64,000 nt of DNA from Apostichopus japonicus (GCF_037975245.1 NC_092576.1:26363611-26427610); one strand, 5' to 3'. Shown: positions 46,150 through 55,986, counted from the stretch's first letter. Numbers and translations: made by a program. The notes: generated by a model not told the origin, from the letters alone.

Positions 46150-46606
46150 GTTCCCCGTGTAAATGGGACACAAAAAATTTCATGTCCCCTTTACACGGGG
46201 AACATATATTCAAAATATTCAAATGACAACATTAGCTGAACATTTATTAGTGCTGTGATGTGTGTTTGACAGGCATGCAAGTCCTGTAACAAAGGTTTAT
46301 ATTGTTAAGAAAATAAGCAGTATCGTATAAAACAAATTGACTTGTAACATTTTCCCCGTGTGAAGGGGACACCAAAATTTCCATGTCCCATTTACACTGG
46401 GAACAGATATTCATGCCTGGGTAAAATTAAACATTAGCTGAACATTAACAATTGCTGTTATGTGTTTATTTGTCCATGAACATGGTACAACTTTCTTTCT
46501 TTGTGAATATCAACGACATAGTTACCAGATATGATACATAAACCTGTTTTGTGTTCCCTGTGTAAAGGGGACACCAAAATGTTCATGTCCCTTTTACACG
46601 GGGAAC
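46150..46606. repeat. array of three hairpins with about 201 bp period
   Basis: A palindrome of about 52-54 bp occurs three times: 46150-46203, 46352-46403 and 46553-46606. Each has arms like ttccccgtgtaaa.ggg(g)aca and tgtcccctttacacggggaa around an AT-rich loop of about 12-15 bases. Start-to-start spacing is 202 and 201 bp. Between the first two, and before the first (from about 45900), lies a shared spacer with caaaatattcaaat, attagctgaacat, tgtgtttg.caggcatgcaag and aaggtttatattgttaagaa. The spacer after the second hairpin is more diverged. No coding capacity. Confidence 0.82.
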
Positions 46607-47889
46607 ATCATTGTCAGGTTTGGTTATTTGTACCCATATTCCCTATATTACAATACTAATTAGATGAATGTTTCCAAGGAAGTTTCTATGCAACTATGCA
46701 ACTATTTGAAATGCATTTTATTTGGGTTACAGCCGAATGGGTTTAAAAATAGAAAAAGATGGCCACAAAGACCAGAATATGGCGATTTCCTGCTCAAATT
46801 GCTAAAATGTAGATGTCGTTAGTATGGATTTAGTTCAAATAAACCAGAAACATTTGATGTTAAGAAAGTACAAAAGGTAAAAACTTAACTGTATTCGAAT
46901 GATTTGTTTTGTTATGGCAGAGTGGTAATGAATTCATGTCCCTGCTCCCATTTTAAGAAATGAGGCTGTTTATGGAAAGTTTCATTTTTTTCTTAAGAGT
47001 CATATTTTACCAACTTTAAAGAGATATATATTATTTAAAGAGATTTAACCTTTTTGAAATTTTGGTACCAATGTCACAGGTTGGTACCCAAATAAATGAA
47101 ATCACCCATCTACTTAACTTTTACTGGAGGAATTATTTCCTTATATTCGATTCAATGGAACTGAGAGCTGTGTTCTGCTAGTTGCCATTTTGTAATTACC
47201 TATCTTGTACCTGGACTTTATACCTACTCTCCTTGGGAAGAACATTTCTTTGATCTATCTATTTTCGCTGGAGTATTCCTGGAACTCTCACCCATATCTA
47301 TTTTCACTGGAGTATATTACTGGAACTCTCACATCACTCACCTTCTATTTAATTTCGTACTATCGGACATTTATTAAACCTTTCATCAACTACATTCACT
47401 ACATCAACTACACTACATTCAGTACATCAACTACCATTCATTCAACTACATTGCTGTGCCGTGCTGCTGGACAATACAGACCCGCCCGCCAGATAAGCTT
47501 TATCCTTTGTTTTATTAATGTTCACATGTATTAGTCTTGTGGCCACTTGATACCCATAGTTGTTTATATTCATTATCTCTAGTTTTAATTGTTAATACCC
47601 GACAATTAAGTGTACTTTGAGCCCTTTCCTCTTTTAAGTGTAATTGTGTAACAGTAAAGAGTACTTTACCAAGATTCATTATGTTCCATAGTTTCATGTG
47701 TGTTAAGGCCGAGCAAATATAGCTACTTTTATACCTAAAAGCCAGTCTTATTCTTGTTTTTAGCCTGTTGTATTTGTAATACAACATATGGGTCAGTTGT
47801 CCCACACATCGTGACCACTAGGGGGATTCCCAATATTCCTGTTGTACAGCTAGCTGCTGTCAAGAACCCCATATCCCGCAACTCTTACA
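46607..47889. other. non-coding stretch, no gene supported
   Basis: AT-rich, with short direct repeats at about 47255-47345 ('ctatttt.gctggagtat', 'tggaactctcac') and 'ctacat.ca..ctac' at 47390-47450. Frames over these repeats are not considered coding. Confidence 0.45.
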
Positions 47890-48144
47890 GGTACAGAGGG
47901 AGCAGAGTCAACGCTCAGGCACATGTACAATTTGAAACTAACATTTGGAAAAGAGACAATATCTCTTACAAAGTCGAAGGATCAAAAGCGTCTACTACAA
48001 TCACAAAAAGCAGCTTCAGAAATTGCAAAGCGTCAAAGAAAAGCAAAGACTTTTGCTCAGGCGAACAAGGAAGGGGTGCAGTATGCTTCTGGAGAGTTCC
48101 GTGAGACTGAAGCTATTCCTGGACCATCCACAGTGACCAGTTGA
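47890..48144 (+). pseudogene. candidate terminal exon of a Mutator-like transposase
   Basis: After the acceptor-like ctcttacag at 47881-47889 the frame reads RHMYNLKLTFGKE, then a Lys/Arg/Gln-rich stretch (SQKAASEIAKRQRKAKTF), EGVQYASGEF, and a stop at 48142-48144. A basic region followed by EGVxYxxGxF near the stop is typical, as I recall it, of the C terminus of Mutator-like animal transposases. It might complete the 38.3-42.1 kb gene across a long intron, or be a separate fragment. Evidence is motif-level only. Confidence 0.35.
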
Positions 48145-49463
48145 ACTGTCAAAGTACTAAGTGAACTTTTTTTCAGTGCATCCTATGTTTATTGTTGATT
48201 ATCTCCTTTATGGCAGAAATAGTTAACCTGTACTTGGGCCACTGATACCCATCAGTTTCATATTTGGGCAGAGTATATATTATATAACAAAGTACAGAGT
48301 GACATTGTTATTTTTCATTAATTGTTCCCCGATTGTATATTTTTCTTACTATAGCGAACATTTACAATGAATTATCTTAACGGAATATTTATCAAATGAA
48401 GGGAATAGCTGGAAAAATATTACTATCATTCCCTAGATCTATATGCAAGCTTTAATTTGAGCTATCAATCATCCCTGTAGCACTTTGCTAACGGGAGATA
48501 GAGCTTTCCCAAATTTGTTAATTAATTATGGAAATTAGCGCTAATCAATATGCAAAATAGTAGAAAATTAGCATAGACATAATTCTCCTGTCAACCTTCA
48601 GCCATATTTATGTTTTTGAAGTCATGTGTAATTACTTAAGAGAAAATTCATTGTAGACCACAGCCTCCCCCTTAACTAGAATGTTTACTGGAATATATTT
48701 CTATATGGGTTTGGTCCAGATGCCATCAGTAGGTTGTAATTGGCAGTCTGATAGACGACTCATTTGCATGTGATAAACATGTGTGTGATGCATAAACATG
48801 CATGTGATAAAAAGATGTGGCTTTGAATTGAAGGCCATGGATAGATGACCTGATTGAAACTTTTCTACTGTCAGCCATGAAGAGAAGCTTTCAACAGTGT
48901 TTGTTGGTTTGCCGCATGCAACTAATAAAGTAAGGATTTTTTGGGAAAGTTCTACTTTCAAGAAGTCTCAAAATGATCTACATCAAGTTCTTTTCACTTT
49001 CCATGAGGATGTAGGTAACATTTCATATTATAGTGAAACAGGAAATGAATTCCACAAGAGGAAAATAACATTGAACTTCAGATATGGGGGTGCCTTTGTG
49101 GAAGATGAGCCACATTCGATGTTTTCTTCTTGTAGAAATCTACTTTTCAAATCCACAAGTTTCTCACCAAAAGCAGCGTTTGGTCGAACGCATCAACTTG
49201 GTCAATGACGTAGTGCTTGCAAATAGGCAAAACGAGCGACTTGAAGGTAGCAGTACCATTTCCGCAACAAATATACTCTAGCATGCATGCGCACAGGTGA
49301 TTGCCTATCATTTCTTACGTACGCATTGCGATCGTACTTATACAGTCTACTATACCAAGTTGTAACGTATATATGGCATTGCACATTAATACACACTCAC
49401 GCTAAAACCACATTTCATAAACCGTTTTTCGAAATCGCTGATAATTAATTCATTGCAGGATTC
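48145..49463. other. mostly non-coding; one unrecognised frame
   Basis: The frame 48897-49208 (IFWESSTFKKSQNDLHQVLF) reads into a possible donor at gatgtag/gtaaca. I do not recognise it. It may be an upstream exon of the second Kolobok-like copy, but there is no motif to show this. Confidence 0.35.
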
Positions 49464-49831
49464 TAGGAGAAGTTACGTGATCAAGCCAGCCCTTAAGTAG
49501 CAGTTCTTCATCAGTACCTGCATCTATTCCGTTCTATGCACCCTCAGAGGGAGAAGAACATGCAAGTTCGAGCAACACGTCTGAAGAAGGGTTCAGTAGC
49601 AGGGAGGATAGACTCATGAAACAGAGGAATTTCATTGTATTTGAAAAGTTTTTGGATGATCTTATCGGGAAAGTTCGATGCAACAAATGTATAACAACCG
49701 CTGTTGAGACGACAAAGTATGTGAAGGGCACAATGGTGTCCGTACAAATAACAACATGAAATAACAACATAGTCTTCACAACTACTTGTTAGGGATACAC
49801 CTTGTGGAAATTTGTTACTGGCAGTGGCTAG
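49464..49831 (+). pseudogene. Kolobok-like transposase copy 2, 5' fragment
   Basis: The exon follows an acceptor (cattgcag at about 49452-49459). It reads SVPASIPFYAPSEGEEHASS, then RNFIVFEKFLDDLIGKVRCN and CITTAVETTKYVKGTMVSV. These blocks align with YIVFEANIEQLCYHIQCSQC and the following region of the 23.7-29.0 kb gene. A stop comes soon after (TGA near 49757). The coding trace is cut at 49831 by the Gmr1-like LTR element, and the remainder lies at 55987-57160. Confidence 0.6.
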
Positions 49832-50502
49832 TGTTATGTAACCCACTTATTCATCTACCCTATTTCGTAATATAAGTTACCATTCAAGTCTCCGAGTCTT
49901 CCGATTGTTACTATCCCAGATGCGCTCACGCATTCTACATAACTGGAACTCGCCAACAAAGTGTTTCTGCGGACTTCATGAATATTCATAACTTACTGGA
50001 ACATTCCTTTACACTCCGGGGATAAAAGCCACAGACGCCCGATTGAGCGCCCTCTCCGTTTTCTCCGTTCGTTCCGTTCAGAGGTTGCCACAACTCTGAT
50101 GTTTCCTTGGCATTGATTACTGTGCCCATTTTAAACACAGTATATATTTAACTCTATACTTTTGTCGGAACTCCGACCTACTCACTCTAATGGATTCGCG
50201 TCGCTCTATCTGAACTTTATCTACATCCAGCCGAACTACTTCTAAAGCAAACCTGGACACTATCCGCCTAGCACTATAAGGTAACTCAAGAAATAAGCAG
50301 AAACTCTCCCCCCGGTTCTCCAAGTCCAGAAAGACGTTAATTGAATTAAGAATCTATAGTTATGTATTATGTTCATATTTATACTTTGTTCTGCCATGTA
50401 AATAGCTTATTAAATGCTTTAAACTTACTTTCATCCTCGTGTTCTCCTTTTTATGTCACGTGATCTGTTCTCCACATTAAGTCTGAGAACGGTCACGTAA
50501 CA
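49832..50502 (+). repeat. 5' LTR (671 bp)
   Basis: It starts TGTTATGTAACC and ends GGTCACGTAACA, with TG...CA ends in a short inverted repeat. It matches 55316-55986 base for base as far as I can compare by eye. A TATA-like gataaaagcc at about 50020-50029 and an ATTAAA polyadenylation-type word near 50409 suggest U3/R limits. It drives transcription of the element. Confidence 0.9.
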
Positions 50503-50506
50503 TAAT

Positions 50507-50524
50507 TGGGGGCCTGTCCGGGAA
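50507..50524 (+). other. tRNA primer-binding site
   Basis: TGGGGGCCTGTCCGGGAA lies four bases after the 5' LTR. It starts with TGG, as required to pair with a tRNA CCA end. It differs at three positions from the proline-tRNA site used by murine leukaemia virus-type elements, so tRNA-Pro is the likely primer but this is inferred. Confidence 0.75.
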
Positions 50525-50562
50525 GTCGAATTAGACGAACTTCCTTAATCCAGACATTCATT

Positions 50563-51612
50563 ATGTCTTTCGATTTGAAAAAGTTTATCGATAAGCCATC
50601 TATTGATGAGCTAAATTCCCTTAAGAAATCTGACATTATTCAGATTGCGAAACATTATCAAGTTGACTTCAAAACGAACATGAGAAAGGATGAAATTAAG
50701 AAGTTAGTAGCAGAACATTTGGTTGATGAAAATGAATTAGAGGAATCGGAACTTGGGGATTTGTCCTATGTGAGCTTCAATGAGGGTGCAAGCACGTTAG
50801 AGTTGAGAAAATTAGAGCTACAAGCCCAAAAAGAGATTAAATTGATGGAAATTGAAATGGAGAAAGAAATCAGATTGAAGGAATTAGATTTAAAATCATC
50901 GGCTGCAGACCCTGGCTCACCCATTTCCCTGGTTTCTGGTTTACACATTAGTAAATATTTGTCTCTAATTCCTAAGTTTAAAGAAGTTGATGTAGACAAT
51001 TTCTTTTGTCATTTTGAGAAATTGGCGCATTCGTTGTTATGGCCAAAAGATAAATGGGTATTGTTGATTCAAAGTTCTTTTGTTGGCAAGGCACAAGAAA
51101 TTTATTCTGCATTATCTCTGGCAGATAGCCTTGATTATGATATTGTAAAAACAGCGGTTCTTAATGCTTATGAACTTGTACCTGAAGCGTATAGGCAAAA
51201 GTTTCGAAATTTCAAGAAACAACCAAATCAAACTTATGTTGAATTTGCTCGGGTGAAAGAAACTCATTTCAATCACTGGTGTTCTTCTAAAGAGGTTCAG
51301 GAATTCGAGGAACTGAGACAACTTATGCTGGTTGAAGAGTTCAAAAACTGTCTAAGTAACGAAATTAGAGTTCACCTTGATGAACGCCAAGTTGATTCTT
51401 TATCTAAAGCTGCTGTAATGGCAGACGATTATACCCTCACTCACCAATCTTTTAGAAATGTAACAAATAAGTCGCATCTTAATTATGTTAGGGCTAGTAA
51501 TCCTTCCCAGTCGTATGATTCTGTTAACAAACGGCAATCATACCCAAGTCGCAGTAAAGACGACTATGTCAGCTCTAACAGCTCTAATGGCAAATTGTTT
51601 CAAATTGGCTAG
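50563..51612 (+). CDS. gag: Gag of the Gmr1-like element, SCAN-like capsid region
   Basis: A 349-residue Gag from the ATG at 50563 (MSFDLKKFIDK) to a TAG at 51610-51612. An upstream in-frame extension would begin inside the primer-binding site and is rejected. Residues about 75-125 are a Glu/Lys-rich coiled coil (LELRKLELQAQKEIKLMEIE). Residues about 140-300 are a helical capsid region with LIPKFKEVDVDNFFCHFEKL, SALSLADSLDYDIVKTAVL and EFKNCLSNEIRVHLDERQV. This helical pattern is that of the capsid C-terminal domain from which the vertebrate SCAN domain is thought to derive (Emerson and Thomas 2011, as I recall). No CCHC knuckle is present at the C terminus; it stops at a short Ser-rich tail. 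Confidence 0.8.
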   Translation: MSFDLKKFIDKPSIDELNSLKKSDIIQIAKHYQVDFKTNMRKDEIKKLVAEHLVDENELEESELGDLSYVSFNEGASTLELRKLELQAQKEIKLMEIEMEKEIRLKELDLKSSAADPGSPISLVSGLHISKYLSLIPKFKEVDVDNFFCHFEKLAHSLLWPKDKWVLLIQSSFVGKAQEIYSALSLADSLDYDIVKTAVLNAYELVPEAYRQKFRNFKKQPNQTYVEFARVKETHFNHWCSSKEVQEFEELRQLMLVEEFKNCLSNEIRVHLDERQVDSLSKAAVMADDYTLTHQSFRNVTNKSHLNYVRASNPSQSYDSVNKRQSYPSRSKDDYVSSNSSNGKLFQIG

Positions 51613-52069
51613 AAAGAGAGAACGGGAGAGGGAAATGTCACCAAATGCATTAGCAATTGTAGATAGATCACCCCATAAGCTTGTAACACCTGTGAGAACT
51701 GGCAAAATTACTAGGCGTACTAATGAAATCCAAGACGAATTTTTACCATTTGTCTCTGATGGTTTTGTATCTCTTAACGAGGATCTCCCGCCAGTGAAAA
51801 TTAGGGTATTACGGGACACGGGTGCTGATCAATCTCTGCTATTGGAAGGCATATTGCCACTGTCTGAACAAACATCAGCTGGCGGAGATGTATTGCTTCA
51901 GGGGGTGGGGTGTATTTCTATTCCTGTGCCAGTTCATAACATCCATCTTCAATCAAACATTGTATCGGGTATGGTTATGGTGGGTGTTAGACCATATCTT
52001 CCTGCAAAAAGGGTGCAGTTTCTCTTAGGCAATGATTTGGCAGGTGGCAGTCAATCCAATTGTCACTGA
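51613..52069 (+). CDS. pro: aspartic protease region of the Gmr1-like element
   Basis: The open frame extends back to 51485, overlapping gag in a +1-shifted frame. After a basic run (RKREREREM) it reads VKIRVLRDTGADQSLLLEG, with the catalytic D-T-G at 51815-51823. The flap-type region VLLQGVGCISIPVPVH and the C-terminal FLLGNDLAGG follow. It would cleave the Gag-Pol polyprotein as a dimer. It ends at a stop at 52067-52069, while the integrase frame begins in the next frame at about 52040. The frame changes to gag and to integrase could be programmed or could be deletions; loss of the zinc knuckle at this spot favours a deletion for the first. Confidence 0.72.
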
Positions 52070-54641
52070 CAAGCCGAGCACTTGTGATAACACAGAGCAG
52101 TTACAGAAAGAAATTCCTAATCTCTTCCCTGCATGTGCTGTGACTCGCGCTATGTCTAAAAAACTTCAAGAAGTTTCAAATTCGGATCATTCTTCCTTTT
52201 CAAACGAGACTAACTCCAAACATAGGGAGTCTCCTAAGAAATGTCCTCCAAAAGAGGCTTTCCATAATTCCCAAGCGGAATTTAATTTGGCTGATACCTT
52301 TTTGGGTCGCCTTTATAATGATCCCGACCCTCCTTTGGGTCCCCTAAGTTCGTTACCAAACGGTGTGAACCCAGAACAGTCAAACTCTGTTCCTTTTGAG
52401 GTGTTCTCTTCTGATTCCCTGTCAAGAGAACAACTCCTGTTAGAGCAGGAAAAAGATCCTGAACTAACCTTGCTGTGCGACAAGGCAATCACCGAGGACG
52501 AAGCAGAAAACGTCCCGGTTTGTTTTTACCTTAAAAAGGGTATATTAATGAGAAAGTGGAGACCACCAGATGTATCCGCATTTGATGAGTGGCGAGTTTA
52601 TCACCAAGTGGTCGTTCCTAAAGTCTATAGGTCTGATGTATTAAGTTTGGCACATGAGACGCCTTTTTCTGGTCATCTTGGCGTTAACAAAACATACCAT
52701 CGTATTTTTAATCACTTCTTTTGGCCAAATCTTAAGAAAGATGTTTCTTATTTCTGTAGAACATGTCATACATGTCAACTAGTGGGTAAACCGAATCAAA
52801 CAATCCCACCAGCACCACTTAAACCAATTCCCGCTTTTGAAGAGCCTTTTAGTAGAGTGATCATAGATTGCGTCGGTCCTCTACCGAAAACTAAATCTGG
52901 TAACCAGTATATGCTTACTATAATGTGCGCATCGACAAGGTTCCCCGAAGCTATTCCTGTTAGGGATATTAAGGCTAAGACCGTGTGTAAGGTTTTGATT
53001 AAATTCTTTACTTTGGTTGGTTTACCAAAGTCTGTTCAATCCGATCAGGGTTCAAATTTTATGTCAAGAGTTTTCCAACAAGCTATGTATCAGTTGAATA
53101 TTAGACAAGTTACATCTAGCGCTTATCATCCACAAAGCCAAGGTGCGTTGGAAAGATTCCACCAAACATTGAAGAGTATGATTAGGACATATTGTTTTGA
53201 AAATGTAAAAGATTGGGATGAAGGTGTTCATTTCTTAATGTTTGCTGCCCGAGAGTCAATTCAAGAGTCATTAGGGTTTAGCCCGTTCGAGCTTGTGTTT
53301 GGTCACAGAGTTCGTGGTCCACTAAAAATGTTGAAAGAAAAGTGGATGTGCGAGACAGAAGACCTGAATATTCTTGATTATGTCTGTAAGTTCAAGTACA
53401 GACTTCACAGAGCATGTGAGATTGCCAGAGAAAACCTAAAGAGTGCTCAAAATAGCATGAAACTTAGATATGACAAACGTGCGGTAGATAGATCATTTTC
53501 ACCTGGAAACAAGGTATTAGTGTTTTTGCCAGTTCCTAATTCACCATTGCATGCTCGATATTTTGGCCCTTATGTTATTCACAAAAAAGTGAGTGACACT
53601 GATTACATTGTTTTGACTCCGGACAGACGTAAATCCAAGAGATTGTGTCATATTAACATGCTTAAGAAATATTACGAGAGAAACTCTAAGGATAATAGTT
53701 TCAAGATTACGTCATCAATTGTTACTTCTGAAGTAGATTGTGAAGATGAGGTCGAAGGTCAAAATGTTCCAGAAATGTGTATTAAATTGCAAAATTCTGA
53801 TGTAATGTCAAACCTTGATAAGAAGTTATGCCATTTGTCAACTGCTCAAAGTGAGCAAATCGGTTCATTGTTGCGAGATTTTTCACATCTATTTTCAGAC
53901 AGTCCGACCAGGACTAATCTAGTGTATCACGATGTTGATGTGGGTGATTCGAAGTCAATTAAGCAACACCCATATAGAATGAATCCTGTAAAATCTAAGC
54001 ATCTGCGTGATGAAATTCAGTATATGTTGAAACATGATATTATTGAACCTAGCGACAGTGAGTGGTCTTCTCCATGTATTTTGGTTCCCAAACCAGACGG
54101 AAGTTTTAGATTTTGTACCGATTATCGGAAAGTAAACACCGTTACACGGACCGATTCATACCCCATCCCTAGAGTGGATGATTGTATTGATAGAATTGGT
54201 AATGCAAGGTTCGTAACGAAGTTTGACTTGCTAAAAGGGTACTGGGAAATACCACTCACTGATCGAGCTAAGAGAGTGTCGGCATTCGTTACACCCGATG
54301 GGTTATTTCAATATAAAGTAATGCCGTTCGGAATGAAGAACGCTCCAGCGACATTCCAACGTTTGTTAAACAATATAACTGCCAGTTTAGAAAATTGTGA
54401 AGTTTATATTGATGACATTATTGTGTATAGCAACTCGTGGTATGAGCATGTAACTCGTATTAGATCACTTTTTGAGAAGTTAACTGAGGCAAATCTTACT
54501 GTAAATCTTGTCAAAAGTGAGATTGCACATGCAAATGTTATTTTTCTAGGTCACGTGGTTGGTCAAGGCGAGGTAACACCCGTCAAGGCCAAGGTTGAGG
54601 CTATTGACAAATATCCAGTCCCAGCTACGAGAAAGCAATGA
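52032..54641 (+). CDS. pol: integrase followed by reverse transcriptase (Gmr1-like pol)
   Basis: 869 residues. Integrase comes first: an H2C2 zinc module (LAHETPFSGHLG ... FCRTCHTCQ, His208, His215, Cys245, Cys248). The DDE core has Asp279 (VIIDCVGPLP), Asp338 (VQSDQGSNF) and Glu374 (GALERFHQTLK). A GPY/F module lies at about 508-547 (ARYFGPYVIHKK). RT follows: WSSPCILVPKPDGSFRFCTD at about 678-697, FDLLKGYWEIPL (Asp732), MPFGMKNAPATFQ, and the catalytic VYIDDIIVYS (Asp794, Asp795). The order integrase then RT is the diagnostic oddity. The frame ends at a TGA at 54639-54641 in the connection region, immediately before the RNase H part, in the same frame. All catalytic residues visible in integrase and RT are intact. 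Confidence 0.85.
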   Translation: MIWQVAVNPIVTDKPSTCDNTEQLQKEIPNLFPACAVTRAMSKKLQEVSNSDHSSFSNETNSKHRESPKKCPPKEAFHNSQAEFNLADTFLGRLYNDPDPPLGPLSSLPNGVNPEQSNSVPFEVFSSDSLSREQLLLEQEKDPELTLLCDKAITEDEAENVPVCFYLKKGILMRKWRPPDVSAFDEWRVYHQVVVPKVYRSDVLSLAHETPFSGHLGVNKTYHRIFNHFFWPNLKKDVSYFCRTCHTCQLVGKPNQTIPPAPLKPIPAFEEPFSRVIIDCVGPLPKTKSGNQYMLTIMCASTRFPEAIPVRDIKAKTVCKVLIKFFTLVGLPKSVQSDQGSNFMSRVFQQAMYQLNIRQVTSSAYHPQSQGALERFHQTLKSMIRTYCFENVKDWDEGVHFLMFAARESIQESLGFSPFELVFGHRVRGPLKMLKEKWMCETEDLNILDYVCKFKYRLHRACEIARENLKSAQNSMKLRYDKRAVDRSFSPGNKVLVFLPVPNSPLHARYFGPYVIHKKVSDTDYIVLTPDRRKSKRLCHINMLKKYYERNSKDNSFKITSSIVTSEVDCEDEVEGQNVPEMCIKLQNSDVMSNLDKKLCHLSTAQSEQIGSLLRDFSHLFSDSPTRTNLVYHDVDVGDSKSIKQHPYRMNPVKSKHLRDEIQYMLKHDIIEPSDSEWSSPCILVPKPDGSFRFCTDYRKVNTVTRTDSYPIPRVDDCIDRIGNARFVTKFDLLKGYWEIPLTDRAKRVSAFVTPDGLFQYKVMPFGMKNAPATFQRLLNNITASLENCEVYIDDIIVYSNSWYEHVTRIRSLFEKLTEANLTVNLVKSEIAHANVIFLGHVVGQGEVTPVKAKVEAIDKYPVPATRKQ

Positions 54642-55208
54642 ATGCGATTTTTAGGTATGGCTGGGTACTATAGGAGATTTTGTCGGAATTTTTCCGATGT
54701 TGCTGCTCCGCTCACGAATTTATTGAGTAAGAGCACAATGTTTGTTTGGACAGAGAGTTGTCAAAATGCTTTTGATAAAATCAAGGCAATCTTAATGAGT
54801 TCCCCTGTTTTAAGAGCTCCAAATTTTTCTAAGCAGTTTACGTTAGCAACAGACGCAAGTGATTTTGGTGTAGGCGCTGTTCTCTTACAAGTCGATGATC
54901 ACGGTGTCGATCACCCAGTGTGTTATTTTTCTAAAAAGTTCAATTCACATCAAAAGAATTATTCCACCATTGAGAAGGAAACGTTATCTTTGTTGTTAGG
55001 ACTTCAACATTTTGATGTTTACTTAGGCACTACTTCATTTCCAATTATCGTGCTAACCGATCATAATCCTTTAACGTTTTTGCAAAAGATGAGAAACAAG
55101 AATCAAAGATTGATTCGATGGAGCTTATTTTTGCAACAGTATAATTTATGTATTAAGCACATTAAAGGAAAAGAAAATGTCATTCCAGATGTATTGTCAA
55201 GAGCATAA
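54642..55208 (+). CDS. RT connection and RNase H of the Gmr1-like element
   Basis: 188 residues in frame with the upstream ORF but separated by one TGA. It begins RFLGMAGYYRRFCRNF (RT thumb/connection). The RNase H fold follows: FTLATDASDFGVGAVL (first Asp), NYSTIEKETLSLLLGL (Glu), IIVLTDHNPL (second Asp), ending KGKENVIPDVLSRA. Without readthrough of the TGA, an RT lacking RNase H would be made. The stop codon is one transition from CGA, so it is probably a point mutation. The last sense codons lie about 110 bp before the 3' LTR; there is no env-like ORF. Confidence 0.82.
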   Translation: MRFLGMAGYYRRFCRNFSDVAAPLTNLLSKSTMFVWTESCQNAFDKIKAILMSSPVLRAPNFSKQFTLATDASDFGVGAVLLQVDDHGVDHPVCYFSKKFNSHQKNYSTIEKETLSLLLGLQHFDVYLGTTSFPIIVLTDHNPLTFLQKMRNKNQRLIRWSLFLQQYNLCIKHIKGKENVIPDVLSRA

Positions 55209-55304
55209 AATGCATTCGAATATTTATCTTCTCCAATGTGTAATTCCTTAAAAAAGGATCTTCATTGTATTAAAGCTTTGTTCTATGGACCAAACCTTTT
55301 CCCC

Positions 55305-55315
55305 AGGAGGGAGAG
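55305..55315 (+). other. polypurine tract
   Basis: aggagggagag directly abuts the 3' LTR and would prime plus-strand DNA synthesis. Confidence 0.8.
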
Positions 55316-55986
55316 TGTTATGTAACCCACTTATTCATCTACCCTATTTCGTAATATAAGTTACCATTCAAGTCTCCGAGTCTTCCGATTGTTACTATCC
55401 CAGATGCGCTCACGCATTCTACATAACTGGAACTCGCCAACAAAGTGTTTCTGCGGACTTCATGAATATTCATAACTTACTGGAACATTCCTTTACACTC
55501 CGGGGATAAAAGCCACAGACGCCCGATTGAGCGCCCTCTCCGTTTTCTCCGTTCGTTCCGTTCAGAGGTTGCCACAACTCTGATGTTTCCTTGGCATTGA
55601 TTACTGTGCCCATTTTAAACACAGTATATATTTAACTCTATACTTTTGTCGGAACTCCGACCTACTCACTCTAATGGATTCGCGTCGCTCTATCTGAACT
55701 TTATCTACATCCAGCCGAACTACTTCTAAAGCAAACCTGGACACTATCCGCCTAGCACTATAAGGTAACTCAAGAAATAAGCAGAAACTCTCCCCCCGGT
55801 TCTCCAAGTCCAGAAAGACGTTAATTGAATTAAGAATCTATAGTTATGTATTATGTTCATATTTATACTTTGTTCTGCCATGTAAATAGCTTATTAAATG
55901 CTTTAAACTTACTTTCATCCTCGTGTTCTCCTTTTTATGTCACGTGATCTGTTCTCCACATTAAGTCTGAGAACGGTCACGTAACA
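55316..55986 (+). repeat. 3' LTR (671 bp)
   Basis: Same length and apparently the same sequence as 49832-50502, including the reverse-strand frame at 55601-55807, which is residue-for-residue equal to that at 50117-50323. It is followed by the CTAG target duplication. Confidence 0.9.

Larger units (their letters stand above)
49832..55986 (+). mobile_element. full-length Gmr1-like Ty3/gypsy LTR retrotransposon
   Basis: A 6,155 bp element with 671 bp LTRs at both ends, a tRNA primer-binding site, gag, protease, integrase, RT, RNase H and a polypurine tract, flanked by a 4 bp target duplication CTAG (49828-49831 and 55987-55990). Integrase precedes RT, the reverse of ordinary Ty3/gypsy elements. 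That order defines the Gmr1-like group described from deuterostomes (Goodwin and Poulter 2002, as I recall). The LTRs look identical along their whole length, so insertion was recent. Even so, gag, protease and integrase/RT lie in three different frames and a stop splits RT from RNase H. It sits inside Kolobok-like copy 2 in the same orientation. Confidence 0.9.

Noticed and set aside
46150-46606. Regular short repeats with spacers suggestive of a CRISPR array
   Set aside because: Repeats are palindromes of about 53 bp and the spacers are long (about 148 bp) and related to each other. The genome is clearly eukaryotic.
50117-50323. 68-residue minus-strand frame present in both LTRs (second at 55601-55807)
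   Set aside because: It occurs twice only because the LTRs are identical, and it is antisense in the U5/R region with no domain.
49832-55986. An infectious (env-bearing) retrovirus-like reading of the LTR element
   Set aside because: Only about 110 bp separate RNase H from the 3' LTR, with no room for an envelope gene.
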